Source: Rubrobacter sp. (GTDB lineage: Bacteria > Actinomycetota > Rubrobacteria > Rubrobacterales > Rubrobacteraceae). Taken from it: a DNA stretch of 12,288 bases. The DNA lies in assembly GCA_013815485.1 (NCBI GenBank), contig JACDGB010000021.1, forward strand, positions 1 to 12,288. Direction: 5' to 3'. The notes under the pieces are model-generated. The model was not told the DNA's origin. It was given only the letters and a program-made list of their open reading frames with translations, and did not search any database. This document shows positions 6,492 through 11,592 of the stretch, piece after piece (positions within the stretch are counted from its first letter, which is position 1; each line of letters starts with the position of its first letter). The position numbers and the translations under genes are program-made.

Positions 6492-7228
6492 GCGAACCCC
6501 CGGACGCAGCGGACGCCAGGATCGTCGAACAGCAGATCTCCTACTATCGCGCCCGCGCCCCCGAATACGATGAGTGGTTCTTCCGTCACGGTCGCCACGA
6601 CCGCGGCATCGAATGGAACCGCGCCTGGTTCTCCGAAGTCGAGGAAGTCCGCGAGGAACTCTCCCGTTTTCATCCCGCCGGAGAAGTGCTGGAACTCGCT
6701 TGCGGCACGGGCCTGTGGACGGAGCAGTTAGCCCGATACGCGGATCACATAACCGCCGTGGACGCTTCCCCCGAAGTCTTGAAACTCAACCGCGACAGGC
6801 TTCGGGACGAGCGAGTTCGCTTCGTGCGGGCTGACATGTTCGGCTGGCGTCCCGACGTGGCATACGATGTGGTCTTCTTCGGGTTCTGGCTCTCGCACGT
6901 CCCACCCGAGCGTTTCGAGGAATTTTGGGGACTCGTCGGATCCACTCTAAAGCCCGGCGGGCGCGTCTTCTTCGTGGACTCCCTGCGCGCCGAGACCCCG
7001 GCGGAGAAGAATCGCCGGAGCGCGCCCGAAGATCACATGATCCTCCGAAAGCTCAACGATGGCCGGGAGTTCCGCATAGTCAAGGTCTTCCACGACCCGG
7101 AAGAACTGTCCTCCCGGCTTCATGGCCTGGGCTGGAACGTCAGGGTGTGTACCACGGAGAACCACCTTCTTTACGGCTTCGGCGAGCCCTCTCCTCGAGG
7201 TAGAGACAGCACCGCTACTTCCTCCTGA
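6488..7228 (+). CDS. Class I SAM-dependent methyltransferase
   Basis: 246 aa. Motif I, VLELACGTGLWTEQL (residues 67-81, with Glu69 and the G73-T-G75 turn), binds S-adenosylmethionine; ITAVDASPEVLKL is the acidic strand that holds the ribose; FVRADMFGW and VVFFGFWLSHV correspond to motifs II/III. The substrate is unknown. The fold and the YDEWFF start resemble small-molecule methyltransferases of the Methyltransf_11/25 type. GTG 6488 overlaps the sortase stop as GTGA, so translation is probably coupled; no strong Shine-Dalgarno sequence precedes it. The 3' end overlaps the convergent SDR gene by 14 nt. Whether it acts on anything related to the sortase is not shown by the sequence. Confidence 0.88.
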   Translation: MSEPPDAADARIVEQQISYYRARAPEYDEWFFRHGRHDRGIEWNRAWFSEVEEVREELSRFHPAGEVLELACGTGLWTEQLARYADHITAVDASPEVLKLNRDRLRDERVRFVRADMFGWRPDVAYDVVFFGFWLSHVPPERFEEFWGLVGSTLKPGGRVFFVDSLRAETPAEKNRRSAPEDHMILRKLNDGREFRIVKVFHDPEELSSRLHGLGWNVRVCTTENHLLYGFGEPSPRGRDSTATSS

Positions 7229-7925
7229 AGTCCTGCGCCTTGAACCGTTCTCCGGTCACGCCGCTCGACTCGTCGGAGGCGAGATAGAGAAATACGGCGG
7301 TGTTCTCCTCTGGCGTGATCCTGGTCATCGGGTCTTCATCCGGGTATGCGGCGGCGCGCATATCGGTTCGCATCCCGCCGGGATCAACGGCATTGACGCG
7401 GACGCCACGTTCTTGCAATTCAGCCGCCAGGATCTGATTTAGTCCCTCGACGCCGAACTTGCTAACGGAGTACGCGCCCCATTCGGCCCGGCCCTCGATG
7501 CTCACCCCGCTCACGATGTTGATGATGGAACCGCCTTCGCGCAGGTGCGGGATCGCCGCCTTCGACACCAGGAATAGCCCCGTGAGGTTCGCATCCAGGA
7601 CATTGCGCCACTCGTCTTCGGGATACTCTTCTATTGCGACCCGAGGCCCGAGGAGCCCGGCGTTGTTGACGAGCACGTCTATCTTTCCGAACCGCTCCAC
7701 CGCCGCGTCCACGAGCCGCTCCACGTCCGCGCTCTCCGACACGTCCGCCGCGACCGCGAGCGCCTCCGCGCCCGAACCTTCGATCTCCTCCACGACCGAC
7801 CGCAGCGGCCCCTCGCTCCTGGAGTTCACGACCACCGACGCGCCTTCGCGCGCAAAGGCGAGCGCGAGCGCCTTCCCGAGCCCCTGACTAGCACCGGTTA
7901 TGAGAACGACCTTGTCTTCGAGCAT
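7215..7925 (-). CDS. SDR-family NAD(P)-dependent oxidoreductase
   Basis: A 236-aa classical short-chain dehydrogenase/reductase. The Rossmann motif TGASQGLG (residues 10-17), the ADVS segment at 60, NNAG at 87-90, Asn113, and the catalytic Ser139, Tyr152 and Lys156 (YSVSK) are all present. VVVNSRSEG near residue 31 has Arg after the second strand, which favours NADP(H). The family resembles FabG-like 3-oxoacyl reductases and yeast YMR226c-like dehydrogenases, but the substrate cannot be named. ATG 7925 has a good Shine-Dalgarno sequence GGAGG on the minus strand (7936-7932) with 6-nt spacing. It is a single gene, convergent with the methyltransferase and divergent from the membrane protein. 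The C-terminus (GVTGERFKAQDFRRK) is slightly shortened relative to the usual ~245 aa. Confidence 0.92.
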   Translation of the reverse strand: MLEDKVVLITGASQGLGKALALAFAREGASVVVNSRSEGPLRSVVEEIEGSGAEALAVAADVSESADVERLVDAAVERFGKIDVLVNNAGLLGPRVAIEEYPEDEWRNVLDANLTGLFLVSKAAIPHLREGGSIINIVSGVSIEGRAEWGAYSVSKFGVEGLNQILAAELQERGVRVNAVDPGGMRTDMRAAAYPDEDPMTRITPEENTAVFLYLASDESSGVTGERFKAQDFRRK

Positions 7926-8000
7926 GGAAAACCTCCGGTTTGTAGCGGTCAGCTCTCAGCTTAAACGTTTCTTGGCCGAAGCGTTGCCCGTGGACGCTGT

Positions 8001-8006
8001 TAAGAT
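8001..8006 (+). promoter_or_regulatory. -10-like box (TAAGAT) of a probable leaderless gene
   Basis: TAAGAT ends 6 nt before ATG 8013. Its TAA is an in-frame stop, so the protein cannot start earlier, and the six bases between (GGAAAC) leave almost no room for ribosome binding. This fits a leaderless mRNA. No -35 consensus is seen. Confidence 0.4.
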
Positions 8007-8012
8007 GGAAAC

Positions 8013-8405
8013 ATGCGTTACAGGCTCATCGTGATCTTCGTTACCGGAACGGCGTTCTTCTCCGTGTTGCCCATCTACGCGCCGCCCATCGTGTTGCAGT
8101 CAGACGAGATACCACGCTTTTTGTTCGGGTTGGGCGCGGCGGCAGTGGCGGCGGCAGTGTTGAGACTGTCTGTCGGGCGCGTTCGGTGGATTCCGGTCGT
8201 TCTGTCGGGCGCGTTGTCCGGGGCCATCGTCTACACCTTTGCATATGCAATACCCCGCTATGGGCTTTCGGATGGTTGGTCTTTATCGGGAAGGCTGGTC
8301 CTCTGGACCACCATTTACACTGGCTTGCCCGCCCTGGCCGGCGCGGCGCTCGTGGGGCTCGCGCTGGCGCTTGTGTCCCGTCTCCGCCGAAGTAGCGGAA
8401 GATGA
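8013..8405 (+). CDS. Small integral membrane protein of unknown function
   Basis: 130 aa that I do not recognise. It has four likely membrane helices at about residues 4-26, 33-53, 58-80 and 95-122, rich in Ala/Gly/Val/Leu, with a basic C-terminal tail (RLRRSSGR) that would be cytoplasmic by the positive-inside rule. Little else is charged, and there is no catalytic motif, Cys pair or conserved His. The start is fixed by an in-frame TAA 12 nt upstream. It precedes the Crp/Fnr regulator by 94 nt on the same strand, but that gene has its own promoter-like sequences, so a functional link is uncertain. Confidence 0.75.
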   Translation: MRYRLIVIFVTGTAFFSVLPIYAPPIVLQSDEIPRFLFGLGAAAVAAAVLRLSVGRVRWIPVVLSGALSGAIVYTFAYAIPRYGLSDGWSLSGRLVLWTTIYTGLPALAGAALVGLALALVSRLRRSSGR

Positions 8406-8453
8406 TCCTGGCCGAAAGTCAACGGCTAGAATGCAAACCTTCGCTGCTTGGCG

Positions 8454-8459
8454 TATAAA
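8454..8459 (+). promoter_or_regulatory. -10 box (TATAAA) of the Crp/Fnr regulator gene
   Basis: TATAAA is a strong -10 match in the 94-nt gap, placing transcription start near 8466 and leaving a 34-nt leader before ATG 8500. TAGAAT at 8427-8432 is a second possible -10. No -35 matching the consensus is present, as expected if an activator is needed. Confidence 0.45.
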
Positions 8460-8461
8460 GG

Positions 8462-8479
8462 CTTCGTGGAGATACGAAG
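8462..8479 (+). repeat. Inverted repeat CTTCGT-N6-ACGAAG at the regulator's transcription start
   Basis: CTTCGT (8462-8467) and ACGAAG (8474-8479) are perfect complements around GGAGAT. The element overlaps the predicted transcription start, so it could be an operator for autoregulation. Alternatively it is a leader hairpin that presents a purine-rich loop. Confidence 0.55.
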
Positions 8480-8499
8480 TACAGAATGGAACGTGGACG

Positions 8500-9261
8500 A
8501 TGCACGGTGAGAACGCGCCTCCGTCTTGGGCGCGGTTGCCGGGGGCGCGATGCCGGGCGGTCGAGCACCTGACGAAGCTGGAGGGCTTGAAAGAGTTCGA
8601 GTTCCTGGATGGGCTGGACGAAGAATTCTTCCAGGCGCTAGCTATCGCGGCGGCGGTGTTGGAGATCGGGGGCGGGACGGCTCTGTACCGCGAGGGCGAG
8701 CCGTCGGGGGCCGTGTACTTCTTGCACGAGGGGCGGGCGAAGCTGTATCGCTCCTCCGGCGGGCGGGGGCCTGGGAAGGAGCGGGATCAGATCCTGGGCG
8801 TCGCCGGTGACGGGGCCGTGATCGGTCTCCCCTCCGCCCTGGAAGGCCGTCCTCAGAGCCAGGGCGCAACAGCCCTGACCGACTGCGTGCTCTACGCCGT
8901 GTTCCGGGACGACCTGGTGGAGCTAATGGGACGCTTCCCGGACGCCTCCCTGCGCCTCGCCCGGACTCTGGCCGCCCGCAACCGCGAGCTCGAGGACCTC
9001 GTCGGCGACCTCGTTTTCCACAGCGCCCCGCAGCGCGTGGCCCGCATGCTGCTCAACCTTGCCACCGAAGAGGGCCGTGTGACCAAGAAGGGCGTCGTCT
9101 TCGAGCCCTCCCTCAGCCGCCAGGAGATGGCCGAGGCAACCGGCATCTCCCGCGAAGCCCTCTCCCGCGCCCTCTCCCGGCTCGCTCATGAAGGCATCCT
9201 CGACCTCGGCGGCAGGGCCATAACCGTCCTCAAGCCCGCCGAGCTCCGCGCCCGCACCTGA
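8500..9261 (+). CDS. Crp/Fnr-family transcription regulator with FNR-like recognition helix
   Basis: 253 aa from ATG 8500; the frame is open further up (ATG 8431 is an alternative) but those bases hold the promoter. A cyclic-nucleotide-type beta roll (about 45-150: GGGTALYREGEPSGAVYFLHEGRAKLY) is followed by a dimer helix and a C-terminal winged helix (about 178-250). The recognition helix reads SREALSR with Glu219, Ser222 and Arg223, the pattern E-x-x-S-R that FNR uses to read TTGAT; CRP has Gly at the Ser position. The cAMP-contacting Arg-Ser pair of CRP is absent (RPQSQGATA). There are only two Cys (18, 129), so there is no FNR-type Fe-S cluster. The effector is therefore unknown, and a DNR/FixK-like role is possible. 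A matching FNR box lies 59 nt downstream, before the ferredoxin. Confidence 0.9.
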   Translation: MHGENAPPSWARLPGARCRAVEHLTKLEGLKEFEFLDGLDEEFFQALAIAAAVLEIGGGTALYREGEPSGAVYFLHEGRAKLYRSSGGRGPGKERDQILGVAGDGAVIGLPSALEGRPQSQGATALTDCVLYAVFRDDLVELMGRFPDASLRLARTLAARNRELEDLVGDLVFHSAPQRVARMLLNLATEEGRVTKKGVVFEPSLSRQEMAEATGISREALSRALSRLAHEGILDLGGRAITVLKPAELRART

Positions 9262-9319
9262 CCTGCGAGACACTCGAATATCTCCTGCAAATGGGAACCT
9301 TTCGCAACAAGAACGGGTT

Positions 9320-9333
9320 TTGATCTGGATCAC
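9320..9333 (+). promoter_or_regulatory. FNR/DNR-type operator box TTGAT-CTGG-ATCAC
   Basis: The sequence TTGATCTGGATCAC matches the FNR consensus TTGAT-N4-ATCAA at nine of ten fixed positions. It lies between the Crp/Fnr gene and the ferredoxin gene, with its centre about 93 nt upstream of the predicted ferredoxin transcription start, near the -92.5 position used by class I activators. It agrees with the E-x-x-S-R recognition helix of the neighbouring regulator. Confidence 0.65.
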
Positions 9334-9339
9334 ACGCCG

Positions 9340-9357
9340 CCATGACCCCGGTCATGG
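9340..9357. repeat. 8-bp inverted repeat CCATGACC-CC-GGTCATGG
   Basis: A perfect 8-bp palindrome with a 2-nt centre, 6 nt after the FNR box and centred about 71 nt before the predicted ferredoxin transcription start. A second, looser pair (CCGCCAT near 9337 and ATGGCGG at 9366-9372) partly nests with it. It may be an operator for another regulator. It lacks a T-run, so it is not a terminator. Confidence 0.6.
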
Positions 9358-9386
9358 TCCGCGATGATGGCGGTCAATGCCGGGTG

Positions 9387-9413
9387 TTGGGTACTTCGGC
9401 GCGCTGGTATAAA
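9387..9413 (+). promoter_or_regulatory. Ferredoxin promoter, TTGGGT / TATAAA
   Basis: TATAAA (9408-9413) is a strong -10; TTGGGT (9387-9392) is a possible -35 with a short 15-nt spacer. The weak -35 suits an activated promoter. Start of transcription is predicted near 9420, giving a leader of about 32 nt that contains AGGAGG. Confidence 0.5.
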
Positions 9414-9451
9414 GTCGCCAGAGAGCGAGAAAGTCCCGAGAGGAGGACGGC

Positions 9452-9685
9452 ATGACCTACGTTATCACCGAGCCGTGCATCGGCACGAAGGATCAGAGTT
9501 GCGTCGAGGTGTGTCCGGTGGACTGCATCTACGAGGCCGGGGATCAGTTCCTGATCAACCCGGAGGAGTGCATAGACTGCGGCGCCTGCGAGCCGGAGTG
9601 CCCGGTCGAGGCCATCTACCCCGAGGACGAGGTCCCGGATGAGATGGAGAAGTACACAGCCAAGAACGCCGACTACTTCGAGTAA
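9452..9685 (+). CDS. fdxA: 7Fe ferredoxin ([3Fe-4S][4Fe-4S])
   Basis: A 77-aa soluble electron carrier. Eight cysteines at residues 9, 17, 21, 25, 40, 43, 46 and 50 follow the pattern C-x7-C-x3-CPVDC and [16 protein letters not shown]. By comparison with Azotobacter ferredoxin I, Cys9, 17 and 50 would hold the [3Fe-4S] cluster; Cys21, 40, 43 and 46 the [4Fe-4S] cluster; and Cys25 is the extra free Cys. The spacing C-x7-C instead of CxxCxxC is what separates it from 8Fe ferredoxins. It closely resembles mycobacterial FdxA. AGGAGG (9441-9446) lies 5 nt before ATG. It is a single-gene transcript with its own promoter and a strong terminator, placed downstream of an FNR-like box and regulator gene, which suggests control by oxygen, NO or redox state. 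Confidence 0.96.
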   Translation: MTYVITEPCIGTKDQSCVEVCPVDCIYEAGDQFLINPEECIDCGACEPECPVEAIYPEDEVPDEMEKYTAKNADYFE

Positions 9686-9708
9686 GAACAAGAGCAAACG
9701 ATAGCATG

Positions 9709-9732
9709 AGGGAGGGACTTCGGTCCCTCCCT
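9709..9732 (+). terminator. Rho-independent terminator of the ferredoxin gene
   Basis: GGGAGGGAC (9710-9718) pairs perfectly with GTCCCTCCC (9723-9731) around a TTCG tetraloop, with one extra A-T pair, and is followed by the T-rich CTTCGTCGTTT. It starts 23 nt after the stop codon. Confidence 0.9.
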
Positions 9733-10006
9733 TCGTCGTTTCAGCCGGGGTCCGTCCCGCAATGTCTCAAGGATGAAACTACTTCTCGCCCGTGTTCGCC
9801 GGCCCCGGAGAAGAACGGGTACAAGCTCGTTTTTCGGTTACCCGAATCCGGTGAACCAGCCAGAGCGTGTCGGTTCCCGAGAACTTGTTGCCGGAAGGCG
9901 CTCAAAGTCCGATGGTGTTTCCCTTACTTATCGATTATCAGTTCGCTCCCGAGGATTCTCTAGCGGTTTCTCCCAGCCCTGAGTTTGTTCCTCCTCGGCA
10001 GGTCTG

Positions 10007-10026
10007 TTGTTAGACTTTGTTAAGTT
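10007..10026 (+). repeat. Direct repeat TTGTTA-N4-TTGTTA (one helical turn apart)
   Basis: TTGTTA at 10007-10012 and 10017-10022 are spaced 10 nt start to start, as TTGTTAGACT then TTGTTAAGTT. Tandem half-sites about one turn apart are typical of OmpR/PhoB-type response regulator operators. Chance similarity in AT-rich DNA cannot be excluded. Confidence 0.35.
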
Positions 10027-10161
10027 TCTAGCTCCGTGCGCCGCAGGCTAAACTTTTCACTCCATTAGTCCGATAACCGATGATACAGGCTGGTGAAGAG
10101 AGGAGGCGGACAGAGCGGATCAGAGAAGCATGATGTCCAAACAGTAGCAGAGAAAAATAAT

Positions 10162-10192
10162 GGCCCCGGCGGTGCGCGAACACCCCGGAGCC
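10162..10192 (+). promoter_or_regulatory. GC-rich leader hairpin just before the RTX gene
   Basis: GGCCCCGGCGGTG (10162-10174) pairs with CACCCCGGAGCC (10181-10192) around a CGCGAA loop, with one bulged C and one C-A mismatch, giving about 11 base pairs. It ends 13 nt before AGGAG (10206-10210) and has no T-run. It is more likely an RNA stability or translation element than a terminator. Confidence 0.6.
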
Positions 10193-10215
10193 CGGTCCAT
10201 AGAACAGGAGATTCT

Positions 10216-10749
10216 ATGAACAAGATACTTAGCGTAGTGCGCTGCGACGCGCCTGCCGTAAGCAAGATTACTGTCCTGGCGGTGCTGATGGCGGTGCTGC
10301 TGTCCCTGACCGCTGGCGTGGCCGTGGCCAAGACCTTCAACGGCACCAGCGGCAACGACCGCCTGAAGGGGACCGACAAGGCCGATACCATGAGGGGATA
10401 CGCGGGCAACGACCAGATCTCCGGTCGCCGCGGAAGCGACTTCATAAACGCCGGGCCCGGCAATGATCTGGTGTTCGGCGACAAGGGCAACGACACCATA
10501 GAAGGCAAGACGGGAAGAGATGAATTGCACGGTGGCGCCGGCAACGACACCATCTTCGCCGGCAACGATTCCGCAACCGACTACGTCTTCTGCAACGCGG
10601 GCGATGACGAGGCGCACATCAAGGCCAACGATCTTATAGACGGCGATGTCAGCGGCCAGTCGCTGTTGGACGGGCTGAACACCGCCACCAGTTGCGAGAC
10701 CATCTTCGTGAACGGTATCGAGGTCACGAATCAACTCATGACCAGGTAA
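10216..10749 (+). CDS. Secreted RTX-type calcium-binding repeat protein
   Basis: 177 aa. A signal peptide with an unusually long N-region (residues 1-16) and a hydrophobic core (about 17-34) ends in AVA-K, so cleavage after Ala38 is likely. The mature part has eight nonapeptide RTX repeats in exact register, with Asp at 48, 57, 66, 75, 84, 93, 102 and 111 (for example GGAGNDTIF), which would wind into a calcium-bound parallel beta roll. Two cysteines, Cys126 (VFCNAGDD) and Cys160 (TSCETIFV), flank the end and may form a disulfide; this CNxGxD...CE module occurs in many actinobacterial exported proteins. There is no enzymatic domain and no sorting signal. ATG 10216 is preferred over GTG 10093 because AGGAG lies 5 nt before it and the signal peptide follows. 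Function unknown; a structural or calcium-sensing surface role is possible. Confidence 0.88.
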   Translation: MNKILSVVRCDAPAVSKITVLAVLMAVLLSLTAGVAVAKTFNGTSGNDRLKGTDKADTMRGYAGNDQISGRRGSDFINAGPGNDLVFGDKGNDTIEGKTGRDELHGGAGNDTIFAGNDSATDYVFCNAGDDEAHIKANDLIDGDVSGQSLLDGLNTATSCETIFVNGIEVTNQLMTR

Positions 10750-10779
10750 AGCTGGCTTCAGCGTCAACGCACCTTACGG

Positions 10780-10802
10780 GCCGGGGTGTCAAAAGCCCCG
10801 GC
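10780..10802 (+). terminator. Probable terminator of the RTX gene
   Basis: GCCGGGG (10780-10786) pairs with CCCCGGC (10796-10802) around a 9-nt loop, 31 nt after the stop codon. The following TCTATCATT is only moderately T-rich, so efficiency is uncertain. Confidence 0.65.
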
Positions 10803-10876
10803 TCTATCATTGCGCCCTGTTCTCCAGGTTACCGGGAAGATGAGGCAAACCTGAAATTCCTCGCACCGCCAGCCTC

Positions 10877-10882
10877 TATACT
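10877..10882 (+). promoter_or_regulatory. -10 box (TATACT) of a probable leaderless Nudix promoter
   Basis: TATACT matches the consensus at five of six positions and ends 7 nt before ATG 10890; the bases between (CCTCCGC) are anti-Shine-Dalgarno-like and cannot bind a ribosome by that route. The predicted transcript begins at the start codon. Confidence 0.5.
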
Positions 10883-10889
10883 CCTCCGC

Positions 10890-11441
10890 ATGGACGGTGG
10901 AAGCTGGCGGACGCTCGGGCGGGAATACCTCTACCGCAACCCGTGGTGCGCTTTCCGGGTGGACGAGGTGATGCTGCCGGATGGAACGGAGATCGAGTAC
11001 GGCGTCTTGGAGAGCAGCGGGTTCGCAGCGGTGGCGCCCGTCACGGATGAGGGCAACGTGGTGCTCGTGCGCCAGTGGCGGCAGCCGCTCGCCGGCTTCA
11101 CGCTGGAGCTGCCGAGCGGCGGGGTGGATAGGGGAGAGGAACCTCGGGAGGCCGCGGCGCGGGAGCTTTTTGAGGAGACGGGCTACCGGGCGGAGGGTTT
11201 GGAGCGCCTGACTTCGGTCCATGTGAGCACGGGCCGCAGCACGGAGGTCTGTCATTTGTTCCGGTGCCGGGCGGTGCGGGATGAGAGGGGACCGCGCCCT
11301 GAGCCAACGGAGTACATCGAGGTCGTGGAACTGCCGTTCGGGGAGGCGATGGAGATGGCCTTGAACGGTGAGATCTCCGACGCGGCCACGGTCCTCGGGT
11401 TGTTGTGGACGGGAAAGTGGTTGTACCAGATACTGGATTAG
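10890..11441 (+). CDS. Nudix hydrolase, ADP-ribose pyrophosphatase-like
   Basis: 183 aa. The full Nudix box G-x5-E-x7-R-E-U-x-E-E-x-G-U spans Gly77 to Tyr99, with the metal-binding glutamates in RELFEETGY. The upstream LVRQWRQPLAGFTLELPSGG and the downstream TSVHVSTGRSTEVCHLF are typical of the NudF/ADP-ribose pyrophosphatase branch, which splits ADP-ribose or related NDP-sugars into a nucleoside monophosphate and a sugar phosphate in the cytoplasm. Another substrate within the family is possible. The frame is open upstream to 10692 over the RTX gene, but ATG 10890 is chosen because the -10 box sits 7 nt before it and the conserved fold begins at once. The thiT promoter lies inside its last 20 bases, and it is not obviously part of the thiamine unit. 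Confidence 0.92.
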   Translation: MDGGSWRTLGREYLYRNPWCAFRVDEVMLPDGTEIEYGVLESSGFAAVAPVTDEGNVVLVRQWRQPLAGFTLELPSGGVDRGEEPREAAARELFEETGYRAEGLERLTSVHVSTGRSTEVCHLFRCRAVRDERGPRPEPTEYIEVVELPFGEAMEMALNGEISDAATVLGLLWTGKWLYQILD

Positions 11442-11449
11442 AGTACACT
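11421..11449 (+). promoter_or_regulatory. Promoter of the thiT-TPK operon, TTGTAC / TACACT
   Basis: TTGTAC (11421-11426) and TACACT (11444-11449) are separated by exactly 17 nt, the optimum. The -35 lies in the last codons of the Nudix gene and the -10 overlaps the region just past its stop. Predicted transcription start is about 11456, a few bases before the TPP aptamer. Confidence 0.6.
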
Positions 11450-11462
11450 ACGGCGCAACTTA

Positions 11463-11547
11463 GAGACCGGGGAGCCGTGAGGCTGAGAGGGCGCGTTCCA
11501 GTGCCGACCCGTTGAACCTGAATCCGGATAATGCCGGCGCAGGGAGG
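11463..11547 (+). promoter_or_regulatory. TPP riboswitch (THI element)
   Basis: The conserved blocks appear in order: GGGGAGCC (11469-11476), GGCTGAGAGGG (11481-11491), ACCCGTTGAACCTG (11507-11520) and GGATAATGCCGGCGC followed by AGGGA (11526-11545). CTGAGA contacts the pyrimidine ring of thiamine pyrophosphate and the GATAATGCCGGCG arm binds the pyrophosphate through Mg. The optional P3a arm is short. High TPP would reduce expression of the downstream thiamine uptake genes. Confidence 0.95.
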
Positions 11548-11587
11548 AGCCTTCAACGGAGCATCCCCACAAGATACGGAGGAGGCT
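11548..11587 (+). promoter_or_regulatory. Possible Shine-Dalgarno-masking helix of the thiT riboswitch
   Basis: AGCCTTC (11548-11554), directly after the aptamer, can pair with GGAGGCT (11581-11587), which covers part of the thiT ribosome binding site GGAGGAGG (11578-11585). No terminator hairpin with a T-run follows the aptamer, so control at translation rather than transcription is inferred. Confidence 0.45.
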
Positions 11588-11592
11588 GCGCG

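Larger units (their letters stand above)
9733..10215. other. Gene-poor region before the RTX protein gene
   Basis: About 480 nt without a gene I can support. It is visibly more AT-rich than its neighbours between about 9900 and 10090. Visible elements: a 6-bp stem CGGGTA (9816-9821) / TACCCG (9839-9844) with a 17-nt loop; a TTGTTA direct repeat; -10-like TAAACT (10049-10054) and TGATAC (10081-10086); a purine-rich run (10092-10128) containing AGGAGG; a 5-codon ORF ATGATGTCCAAACAGTAG (10130-10147); and a strong hairpin at 10162-10192. Together these suggest a long, regulated 5' leader of the RTX gene in the right half. The left half (9733-9990) shows nothing convincing. Confidence 0.5.

Noticed and set aside
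8239..8499. Upstream extension of the Crp/Fnr reading frame into the membrane protein gene.
   Set aside because: It overlaps a better-supported gene and the regulator's own TATAAA promoter, and the added residues are not family-like.
8486..8572. Short ORF from ATG 8486, out of frame with and overlapping the Crp/Fnr start.
   Set aside because: The peptide is Arg/Gly-rich frame noise; the purine-rich GGAGAT before it is 12 nt away and lies in an inverted repeat loop.
8013..9261. Membrane protein and Crp/Fnr gene as a two-gene operon.
   Set aside because: The 94-nt gap has strong -10 boxes and an inverted repeat, so the regulator probably has its own promoter; co-transcription is possible but not supported.
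9816..9870. Sequence TACCCGAATCCGG resembles the 3' part of the c-di-AMP (ydaO/yuaA) riboswitch, which often precedes cell-wall genes.
   Set aside because: The required upstream blocks (GGGGAACC-like and GGGGTGAATC-like) are missing, and the next gene with this leader is about 370 nt away.
9928..10047. Open frame on the minus strand reading as a hydrophilic peptide (PAEEEQTQGWEKPLENPRERTDNR), like the tail of a protein.
   Set aside because: It has no start codon between flanking stops, is about 40 codons long, and matches no family I recognise; a decayed gene is possible but unsupported.
10093..10215. N-terminal extension of the RTX protein from GTG 10093.
   Set aside because: It would place 41 polar residues before the signal peptide and would translate the hairpin; ATG 10216 has AGGAG at the right distance.
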